Translations under genes and position numbers: made by a program
Source: Pseudomonadota bacterium
GTDB taxonomy: Bacteria > Pseudomonadota > Alphaproteobacteria > Sphingomonadales > Sphingomonadaceae
Length of the DNA: 7,888 nt
Reading direction: 5' to 3'
Assembly (NCBI GenBank): GCA_023386515.1
Contig: JAEWJQ010000285.1
Span: forward strand, 1-7,888
In this document: piece by piece, positions 1 through 5,669 of the stretch
Numbering within the stretch: position 1 is the first letter of the stretch
How the letters are laid out: every line of letters begins with the position of its first letter
The notes under the pieces: model-generated
Databases searched by the model: none
What the model saw: the letters and a program-made list of their open reading frames with translations, nothing else
Told to the model about the DNA's origin: nothing

Positions 1-1438
1 GATCGACTATCTGCAGGCGGCCGACATCTATGCGACGCCGTATCTGAATCCCGCTCAGATCACGAGTGGTACGCTGTCCTATGCAGTCGGCGTCGGCAAG
101 GCGGTGATCTCCACCCCCTATGTTCATGCCACGGAGATCTTGGCCGACGGTCATGGCGTGCTCGTCGACTTCCGAGACGTCGCCGCCTTCGGTCGCGAGA
201 TCGAACGGCTGCTTGCCAGCGGTCGTGACCGCACCCGGCTGGCGCAACGCGCCTATGCGCGTGGCCGGACGATGATCTGGCCGCGCCTCGCCGAAGCGAG
301 CCTAGCGCAGACGGAAGCGGCGGTGGCCGCCCACCCTAGGCGGCTGGCGCAGCAGCAGCCGAAGGTCAGGCCGCTCGTCCCCAATTTCGCCGCGGTGGAG
401 CGAATGAGCGATGCCACGGGGATGCTGCAGCATTCCATCTACTCGGTGCCCGATCGGCGCCATGGCTATTGCATCGACGACAATGCCCGGGCGTTGATGC
501 TGATGAGCGCGATCGAGGACATGGATCCGGTGATGCGCGACAAATGGACGACGATCTACGCATCGTTCATCCAATATGCATGGAATCCGGAGGAACGGCG
601 CTTCCGCAACTTCATGAACTTCGACCGGACCTGGTGCGAGGACGTCGGCTCCGAGGATTCGAACGGCCGCACCGTCTGGGCGCTGGGCGTGACGGCGCGC
701 GACGCCCACGATCCCAAGCACCGCGACTGGGCGAAGGCGATGTTCGACGCCACCGCCAGCCTGGCGCTCGACCTCGGGTCGCTGCGCGCGCAATCGTTCG
801 CGATGCTGGGTGCGGCGGCGATGCTGGAGGCGTCACCGGGTCACGAGCTGGCGCGCACCATCCTGGAGCGCTTCCCCGACGATCAGCTCGCCCTGCTGGA
901 GGAGACGCGTCGTCCGGAATGGGAGTGGTTCGAGATCGTCCTCGCCTATGACAACGCACGCCTCCCTCAGGGGCTGATCTGTGCCGGACAGGCGCTGGGC
1001 CGGCCGGAGCTGGTCGCGCGCGGGATCGAGACGCTGGAATGGATCGTCGCCAAGCAGACGTCGCCGGAAGGTCGCTTCCGCGCTGTCGGCACCGAAAGCT
1101 TCCATCGTCCTTATGCCGAACCGCTCCAGTTCGACCAGCAACCGCTGGAGGCGCAGGCGACGGTCGATGCCTGCGTGACGGCCTATGAGGCAACCGGTGA
1201 TACCCGCTGGATCGCCGAGGCGGAGCGCGCCTACGCCTGGTATCTCGGCCAGAACGACCTCGACCTGCCGCTGGCGACCACGGCGGACGGAGGCTGTTTC
1301 GACGGGCTGATGCCGACCGGGCTCAACCGCAATCAGGGCGCTGAGTCGATTTTGGCCCTGCAACTGGCCAATTGCGCGATTTCTACCCTTTCAAAGAATG
1401 CCCAAGGCGTGGCAGGGACCGGGCGCGTCGTCGCGTGA
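1..1438 (+). CDS. Glycosyltransferase (GT4-like) with C-terminal helical glycosidase-like domain, 5' truncated
   Basis: The reading frame is open from base 2 to a TGA at 1436-1438, giving 478 visible residues; the true start lies left of the window. Residues 1 to about 110 are the end of a GT-B glycosyltransferase: an ADIYATPY strand, then ITSGTLSYAVGVGKAVISTPY, then a STPYxxAxExLxxGxG stretch that normally lines the nucleotide-sugar site. From about residue 125 to the end lies a long helical region resembling six-hairpin (alpha/alpha) glycosidase folds. Its landmarks are GYCIDDN (155-161), EDSNGR (218-223), QFDQQPLE (376-383) and GLNRNQGAES (440-449). From memory, such fusions occur beside GH130 genes, as here. 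The likely role is cytoplasmic transfer of a sugar, possibly mannose, to a glycan; donor and acceptor cannot be read from the sequence. Whether the helical domain is catalytic is unknown. The GTG at 104 lies inside the GT domain and is not a plausible start. Confidence 0.85.
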   Translation, partial: IDYLQAADIYATPYLNPAQITSGTLSYAVGVGKAVISTPYVHATEILADGHGVLVDFRDVAAFGREIERLLASGRDRTRLAQRAYARGRTMIWPRLAEASLAQTEAAVAAHPRRLAQQQPKVRPLVPNFAAVERMSDATGMLQHSIYSVPDRRHGYCIDDNARALMLMSAIEDMDPVMRDKWTTIYASFIQYAWNPEERRFRNFMNFDRTWCEDVGSEDSNGRTVWALGVTARDAHDPKHRDWAKAMFDATASLALDLGSLRAQSFAMLGAAAMLEASPGHELARTILERFPDDQLALLEETRRPEWEWFEIVLAYDNARLPQGLICAGQALGRPELVARGIETLEWIVAKQTSPEGRFRAVGTESFHRPYAEPLQFDQQPLEAQATVDACVTAYEATGDTRWIAEAERAYAWYLGQNDLDLPLATTADGGCFDGLMPTGLNRNQGAESILALQLANCAISTLSKNAQGVAGTGRVVA

Positions 1439-1484
1439 GCTTCGCGTGACGGCAGCGTAAACGACCGACGAGGCTGCTACCCGC

Positions 1485-2768
1485 ATGGATTTGTTCAACC
1501 ACGACCTGCGGCTGCATGCCGACCCGTCGCGCGTTGTCGTGCGCCCCTTCCATATCGCCTGGGGCGGGAAGGGCGGTGCGCCCAACCGGACCGAGCGGCT
1601 GGTCGGCGAGGTGTTGAAGATGTCGCCGCAGCAGGCGCGCGACGAGCTGGAAGAGGTCCTCAAGGACTTCGAGGCGCGGCACTGGCAGACCCGGCGTGTG
1701 TTCATGACGCGCTACGACGAGATTGCCGAACTGCTCGGCCTCGACGGCAGCGAGATCGGTGACGAGAAGCGCCAGCTGATCGGCGCCTATTTCTGCCACG
1801 AATACAGCTATGCCGCCGCGGCGCTGATGAACCCCAGCGCGGTGCCGCATTTCGACCAGTCGGGCATGCCGGCGGGATCGATGCGCATCCTGATGTCGCT
1901 GCGTTCGGTCGGTGAAGGGCACATCAGCTCCGTCGCCTTTCGCGAGGGGATCATCACCGACGAGAACCAGCTGAAACTGGCGCCGGAGCCGCCCTTCGCG
2001 ACCGCGGCGGATCTGGCGGGTGCGGTCGAGGACGAGATGCCGGAGGGTCCGGTCACCGTCTATCGCCACCGCGATTCGACGCTGTCGGGCACGGTGATCT
2101 TCCCGATCACCAGCGCCCAGTCAAAGGGACTGGAGGATCTGCGCATCGTCCACTTCCGGCACGATGACGGCGACTATGAGTGGATCGGCACCTACACCGC
2201 GTACAACGGCTCGGTGATCCAATCGGAATTGATGCGCACCCGCGACTTCCGCGCGTTCGACCTGGTGCCGATGAGCGGCCCGGCGGCGCGCAACAAGGGC
2301 ATGGCGCTCTTCCCGCGCAAGGTCGGCGGCCAGTATATGATGATCGGCCGCCAGGATGGCGAGAATCTGTTCCTGCTCAAGTCCGACACGCTGGAGCATT
2401 GGGACGAGGGCGAGAAGATACTCACTCCCGTCTATCCATGGGAACTGGTGCAGATCGGCAATTGCGGACCGCCGATCGAGCTGGATGAGGGCTGGCTGCT
2501 GCTGACCCACGGCGTCGGTGCGATGCGCAAATATTCGATCGGCGCGGTGCTGCTCGACAAGGACGATCCGTCGAAGGTGATCGGCCGGACGGTAGAGCCG
2601 ATCCTCGCGGCCAAGGATCAGGATCGCGAGGGCTATGTGCCCAACGTCGTCTACTCCTGCGGCGCGATCCGCCACGGCGACACGATCTTCCTGCCCTATG
2701 GCATTGCCGACAGCTCGGTCGGCTTCGCCTTCGTCAAGATCAAGGAGATGCTCGCCGCCATGGCGTGA
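1485..2768 (+). CDS. Glycoside hydrolase family 130 protein (mannoside phosphorylase or mannosidase)
   Basis: This 427-residue protein has the features of GH130 (PH1107-related) five-bladed beta-propeller enzymes. That family cleaves beta-mannosidic bonds, mostly by phosphorolysis to mannose-1-phosphate, though some members hydrolyse. Visible landmarks are NRTERLVGEVL (34-44), RSVGEGHISSVAFREG (140-155), EDLRIVHF (217-224) followed by YTAYNG (237-242), and a C-terminal YVPNVVYSCGAI and FLPYGIADSSVGFA. By position, Asp218 in the ED-x-R motif is the best candidate for the catalytic acid; this is inference from the family pattern. There is no signal peptide, so action in the cytoplasm is expected. 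ATG 1485 is supported by GAGG at 1470-1473, 11 nt upstream, a slightly long spacing. The gene follows the glycosyltransferase by 46 nt with no visible terminator, so co-transcription is likely. Phosphorylase versus hydrolase, and the exact substrate, cannot be decided here. Confidence 0.88.
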   Translation: MDLFNHDLRLHADPSRVVVRPFHIAWGGKGGAPNRTERLVGEVLKMSPQQARDELEEVLKDFEARHWQTRRVFMTRYDEIAELLGLDGSEIGDEKRQLIGAYFCHEYSYAAAALMNPSAVPHFDQSGMPAGSMRILMSLRSVGEGHISSVAFREGIITDENQLKLAPEPPFATAADLAGAVEDEMPEGPVTVYRHRDSTLSGTVIFPITSAQSKGLEDLRIVHFRHDDGDYEWIGTYTAYNGSVIQSELMRTRDFRAFDLVPMSGPAARNKGMALFPRKVGGQYMMIGRQDGENLFLLKSDTLEHWDEGEKILTPVYPWELVQIGNCGPPIELDEGWLLLTHGVGAMRKYSIGAVLLDKDDPSKVIGRTVEPILAAKDQDREGYVPNVVYSCGAIRHGDTIFLPYGIADSSVGFAFVKIKEMLAAMA

Positions 2769-2799
2769 ATGCTCGCGGACGGCGGGAGGCTCCACGAAA

Positions 2800-2878
2800 C
2801 CGTCATTGCGAGCATAGCGAAGCGATCCATGGCGTCTCGATCCGGCCCTGGATTGCTTCGGTCCGCTCGCAATGACGG
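2800..2878. repeat. Imperfect inverted repeat of the 'TCATTGCGAG' intergenic family
   Basis: Two 33-nt arms (2800-2832 and 2846-2878) are reverse complements at 28 of 33 positions and are separated by 13 nt. The outer 14 bases, CCGTCATTGCGAGC and its complement, match perfectly. Arms of this sequence, ending in GAAGC(A/G)ATCCA, are a widespread dispersed palindromic repeat that I recall from many proteobacteria including sphingomonads. It sits between the convergent ends of the GH130 gene and the 62-codon gene. It could fold in either transcript and act as a bidirectional transcription stop or RNA-stabilising structure. There is no T-tract, so it is not a classical intrinsic terminator. Confidence 0.85.
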
Positions 2879-2937
2879 ATCAGCGCGAGGTCTGGGGACG
2901 AGCGACACGACGCCCCGTTCCGCGGAGAAGCCCGCCG

Positions 2938-3126
2938 TCAGCCCTTCGTCTCATCCTTCGATCGCTTCGGCCGGTCGCCCTTATGCACGCCCTCGACCTG
3001 CGACAGGCGCGTCAGCAGCAGCGGGATGTCGCCGGTGATATAGGTGTCGGTCGGCACGTCGACCCCGGCGCGCAGCGTTTCGCCGACCCGCGCGACCCGC
3101 TCGCGTTGCTCTTTCGACGCACTCAC
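2938..3126 (-). CDS. Small conserved-looking hypothetical protein, 62 aa
   Basis: I do not recognise a named family. The frame starts at GTG (complement of 3124-3126) and ends with TGA (complement of 2938-2940). The start is supported by GAGGA (complement of 3133-3137) at 6-nt spacing, and an in-frame TGA just upstream leaves no earlier start. The product is soluble: a charged N-terminus (SASKEQRERVARVGE), a middle with VPTDTYITGDIPLLLTRL, and a basic/acidic tail rich in K, R, D and E. There is no membrane segment, signal peptide or Cys/His metal motif. Codon use resembles the neighbours. It lies 138 nt downstream of the OPT transporter on the same strand and may share its transcript, though a GC-rich hairpin lies between. 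Function is unknown. Confidence 0.72.
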   Translation of the reverse strand: MSASKEQRERVARVGETLRAGVDVPTDTYITGDIPLLLTRLSQVEGVHKGDRPKRSKDETKG

Positions 3127-3132
3127 GTCCGA

Positions 3133-3137
3133 TCCTC
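3133..3137 (-). promoter_or_regulatory. Ribosome binding site deciding the GTG start of the 62-aa gene
   Basis: The complement of these bases reads GAGGA and ends 6 nt before the GTG codon. With the in-frame stop just upstream, it fixes the start of the small gene and is the main argument that this ORF is translated. Confidence 0.65.
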
Positions 3138-3220
3138 ATCCACGCATACAGCAAACCCGATGATCGCCTGCCGGGGGGGGAGGCTGCGATCACCGGGTTC
3201 GCAGGGGATAACCGCCGTCC

Positions 3221-3240
3221 GGGCCGGGCGTTCCCGGCCC
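3221..3240. terminator. GC-only hairpin downstream of the OPT gene (possible terminator, no T-tract)
   Basis: GGGCCGGG, a 4-nt loop CGTT, and CCCGGCCC form a perfect 8-bp, all-G/C stem. In OPT transcription order it starts about 24 nt after the TAG stop. The T-run in this transcript (GATTTTTG) comes before the hairpin rather than after it, so classical intrinsic termination is not supported. It may attenuate readthrough into the 62-codon gene or protect the 3' end of the OPT mRNA. Confidence 0.4.
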
Positions 3241-3264
3241 GATCAACGGCTGGTCGCAAAAATC

Positions 3265-5232
3265 CTAAGCGGCGGCCATGCGCCGGGTATAGCGGTACAG
3301 CGCCGCGATCAGCGCCAGGAACGCGATCGTCCCGCCGATCAGCGCGGGTGTCGCGAAGCCTGTGCCGACGATGGCGAGCGGCGCATCGGAATTGGTCAGG
3401 TAGACGATCACCGCGAAGGCGACACCCCACAGGCTTTCGCCGACGATCATGCCGGTCGCGGTCAGCACGCCCATCCGCTTCGCCCCCTCGACGTCGGGCC
3501 GGCCTTCCGCCCAGCGGTCGTAGAAGAAGCCGATGATCGCGCCGATCACCACCGGCAGCGTCACCGCCATCGGCAAATAGACGCCGAGGCCGATGCCGAG
3601 CGGCGGCAGCCGCAACTTGCCCATCCGGCCGAGCGCCTCGTCGAGGATGATGACACCCACGCCGACCAGGGCGCCGACGCCGATCATCGCCCAATTGAGG
3701 TCGCCGCCCAGCACGCCCTTGGCCAATGCGGAGATCAGCGCCGCCTGTGGTGCGGCCAGTGCATTGGGGCCGGCCCCCGGCGCACCCTGGAAGCCGAGCG
3801 TCGTCGCCAGCAGTTCGAGCACCGGCGGCACCACCAGGCTGCCGAAAATGACGCCGAAGATCAGCGCGACCTGTTGCTTCCACGGCGTCGCACCGACCAG
3901 CTGACCGGTCTTCAGGTCCTGCAGATTGTCGTTGGAGATGGTCGCCACGCCGAACACGATGCCGGTGACGATCAGCGCATAGGCGACCAGCGCCTGCGTC
4001 GTTTCCGGCGGCGTGCCGCGGCCGAACAGGCCGACCAGCATGAGCGAGGCGGCGAGCACGGAGAGGATGCCGATCCCCGATACCGGGCTGTTCGACGCGC
4101 CGATCAGGCCCGCCATATAGCCGCAGACCGCGGCGATCACGAGGCCGAGCACCAGCACGAAGACCAGTGCTCCTGCGATCAGGGCGAAGGCGGACGGAGC
4201 GAGCGGCCCGCCGGCGATCACCGACCACAGCAGCGCCGCGATCGGTATCAGCACCGCGACGCTGACGATGGCGACGATGCCGATCGGCAGGTCGCGTTCG
4301 CCGAGTTCGAGCACCGCGCCGCTACGCTTCGCCTGACTCGCGGCGATCGACGAACGGATGCCCGCGGCGACCGGGCCGATGATCTTGAGCAGCGTCCAGA
4401 TCGCCGCGACGCCGATCACGCCGGCTCCCAGGAAGCGCACGTCCGTCCGGAACACGCCGCCGGCCCAGGCTTCCAGTCCGACGCCCGCCGCCGCCGGTGC
4501 GAGTGCGGTCAGATAGGGCAGCGCCACCCACCAGCCGATCACGACGCCGACCAGCATCGCCATGCCGACCGAGATGCCGACGAGGTGGCCGGCACCGATC
4601 AGGGCGAAGGACAGGCCACCCGAAATACCAGTCGCGCCCGCGCCGACGCGGAAGAAATGTGCCGCCTCGGCGACCACCAGCTTGGTCTGGGTCAGCACCG
4701 CGAAACCGGCGGACACCAAGGCGTTGACGACGATCAGCTTAAGGCCACGGGCGCTTTCCGCCTCACCGGCACGGCTGCCGGCGCCGACCATCAGCACCTC
4801 CGCCGCGGCGCGCCCTTCCGGATAAGGCAGGTCGGTATCGACGACCAGCGCGCGGCGCAGCGGCACGGAGAACATCACGCCGAGAATGCCGCCGGTCGCC
4901 GTGATCCCGGCGGTGAGCAAATAGGGAAAGCCGTTCCACCAGCCGATCATCACCAGACCGGGGAGCACGAAGATGATCGCCGCCAGCGTTCCCGCCGCCG
5001 ACGCCACCGTCTGGACGATATTGTTTTCCAAGATCGTCGCACCGGGAAGATAGCGCAGGATTGCCATCGAGATCACCGCTGCGGGGATCGAGGTGGCGAA
5101 GGTCAGCCCGACCTTAAGGCCGAGATAGACGTTGGCCGCGGTGAACAGCAGGGTGATCAGACCACCGAGCAGGATGCCGCGGACGGTCAGTTCGGCGACA
5201 GGGGTCGATGGTGCGGCGCGAAGGTCGGTCAT
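3265..5232 (-). CDS. OPT family oligopeptide transporter
   Basis: This 655-residue polytopic inner-membrane protein matches the prokaryotic branch of the oligopeptide transporter (OPT) family, proton-coupled importers of small peptides or metal-chelate-like substrates. The first hydrophobic segment begins at about residue 19, and long hydrophobic stretches follow to the C-terminus, consistent with well over ten membrane spans. Family landmarks are NVYLGLKVGLTFATSIPAA (34-52), NNIVQTVASAAG (70-81), VPLRRALVVDTDLPYPEG (123-140), GLIGASNSPVSGIGIL (375-390), and SNDNLQDLKTGQLVGATPWK further on. The frame can be extended to a TTG at 5268, but the ATG at 5232 gives the usual OPT N-terminus (short polar leader, then ELTVRG); only weak CAGG precedes it. 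The complementary strand carries an 811-codon open frame that is an antisense shadow. The substrate cannot be predicted. It is transcribed divergently from hom across a 437-nt gap. Confidence 0.93.
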   Translation of the reverse strand: MTDLRAAPSTPVAELTVRGILLGGLITLLFTAANVYLGLKVGLTFATSIPAAVISMAILRYLPGATILENNIVQTVASAAGTLAAIIFVLPGLVMIGWWNGFPYLLTAGITATGGILGVMFSVPLRRALVVDTDLPYPEGRAAAEVLMVGAGSRAGEAESARGLKLIVVNALVSAGFAVLTQTKLVVAEAAHFFRVGAGATGISGGLSFALIGAGHLVGISVGMAMLVGVVIGWWVALPYLTALAPAAAGVGLEAWAGGVFRTDVRFLGAGVIGVAAIWTLLKIIGPVAAGIRSSIAASQAKRSGAVLELGERDLPIGIVAIVSVAVLIPIAALLWSVIAGGPLAPSAFALIAGALVFVLVLGLVIAAVCGYMAGLIGASNSPVSGIGILSVLAASLMLVGLFGRGTPPETTQALVAYALIVTGIVFGVATISNDNLQDLKTGQLVGATPWKQQVALIFGVIFGSLVVPPVLELLATTLGFQGAPGAGPNALAAPQAALISALAKGVLGGDLNWAMIGVGALVGVGVIILDEALGRMGKLRLPPLGIGLGVYLPMAVTLPVVIGAIIGFFYDRWAEGRPDVEGAKRMGVLTATGMIVGESLWGVAFAVIVYLTNSDAPLAIVGTGFATPALIGGTIAFLALIAALYRYTRRMAAA

Positions 5233-5387
5233 GGCCTGAGCGTGGCACAAAGCGTCGGGACCCGACAAGGGCGGTGGCGCTTTTGCCGGGTGCGGCGTTT
5301 GCGATGATCGCGATGCGGCTGTCGTCGATGCGGAGAAGCGAGGGGCTTGGAACGAGCGAGATCGTCCCGCGCCTCATCGTCGTCGCG

Positions 5388-5419
5388 CCTCTGTATCCTC
5401 GCCTGCGTGGGGATGACAG
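5388..5419 (-). repeat. Dispersed 'VIPAQAGIQ/SPRRRG' repeat, copy A
   Basis: The complement reads CTGTCATCCCCACGCAGGCG and continues GAGGATACAGAGG. This is the intergenic element type whose consensus I recall as TCATCCCCGCGCAGGCGGGGATCCAGA. It is partly self-complementary (ATCC...GGAT outer pairs). Spurious translations through it read VIPTQARIQ and SSPRRRG, the common signature of these elements. Copy B lies 65 nt away in opposite orientation. Confidence 0.75.
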
Positions 5420-5484
5420 CAGCGGCAGAGGGCATCGTCCGCGACGGTCGACGATCTGCGTTTGATCTAACCAAGTACGCCCTC

Positions 5485-5516
5485 GCCATCCCCGTGCGGG
5501 CGGAGATCCAGACGCG
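5485..5516 (+). repeat. Dispersed 'VIPAQAGIQ/SPRRRG' repeat, copy B
   Basis: The plus strand reads GCCATCCCCGTGCGGGCGGA and continues GATCCAGACGCG. It matches copy A, read on the opposite strand, at about 22 of 30 aligned positions. Spurious translation gives AIPVRAEIQTRS, a decayed VIPAQAGIQ. The two copies are oriented so that they could pair with each other around a 65-nt loop. Confidence 0.7.
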
Positions 5517-5600
5517 CAGCCGTCGTCGGGAGCCAGACCATCAACGCTTCCGACCATCCCGCCGGCTGGCCATGACATTCCCCGCCAGATACGAGGGCTC

Positions 5601-5660
5601 ATGCGTGCAGCCACGAAACAAGGTTGCGCCGGCTCGACATCCGGCATTGCGATCCGCTAG
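5601..5660 (+). other. Possible 19-codon upstream ORF (leader) ahead of hom
   Basis: ATG at 5601 follows GAGGG (5593-5597) by only 3 nt. It opens a 19-codon frame, MRAATKQGCAGSTSGIAIR, ending at TAG 5658-5660. It is in the same frame as hom, and the stop is separated from the hom ATG by three codons. The stop overlaps the weak hom ribosome site (AGG 5659-5661), so translation of one could affect the other. It contains two Thr and two Ile codons, too few to make a threonine attenuator convincing. It may be chance. Confidence 0.25.
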
Positions 5661-5669
5661 GCGCGCGCC

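Larger units (their letters stand above)
5233..5669. other. Divergent intergenic region between the OPT gene and hom
   Basis: This 437-nt stretch holds no convincing protein gene. Its ORFs on both strands read through dispersed repeats, giving tell-tale strings such as AVIPTQARIQ, SSPRRRG and LACVGM. It must contain the promoters of both OPT and hom, but I could not place confident -35/-10 elements. The stretch with TTTGATCTAA near 5461-5470 is the most AT-rich and lies between the two repeat copies. I saw no SAM-II, threonine or other riboswitch pattern ahead of hom. Confidence 0.6.

Noticed and set aside
1439..1484. A separate promoter or terminator between the glycosyltransferase and GH130 genes
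   Set aside because: The 46-nt gap has no hairpin or recognisable -35/-10 pair, only a modest ribosome site.
1383..2795. Long minus-strand frames opposite the GH130 gene (1383-2069 and 2121-2795)
   Set aside because: Both are rich in R, H and D and have no motif; the plus strand encodes a complete GH130 protein there.
2981..4228. A 415-codon minus-strand frame overlapping the OPT gene
   Set aside because: It is a shifted frame of the OPT gene, extremely rich in R, G, D and A. The overlapping OPT frame carries the conserved motifs.
5233..5268. Extension of OPT to a TTG start at 5268
   Set aside because: The extra 12 residues are not typical of OPT N-termini, no ribosome site precedes the TTG, and the ATG at 5232 gives the expected start.
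2872..5307. An 811-codon open frame on the plus strand opposite the OPT gene
   Set aside because: Its translation is dominated by R, D, H, Q and A with no hydrophobic core or motif, as expected for the antisense of a GC-rich gene. The opposite strand encodes a clear OPT protein with family signatures.
5114..5647. A 177-codon minus-strand frame and its neighbours in the OPT-hom gap
   Set aside because: It reads through the start of OPT in another frame and through a dispersed repeat (SSPRRRG), a known source of spurious annotation.
5521..5669. A SAM-II or other riboswitch upstream of hom
   Set aside because: I looked for the conserved SAM-II core and for an extended terminator/antiterminator pair and saw neither; only a 5-bp hairpin is present.
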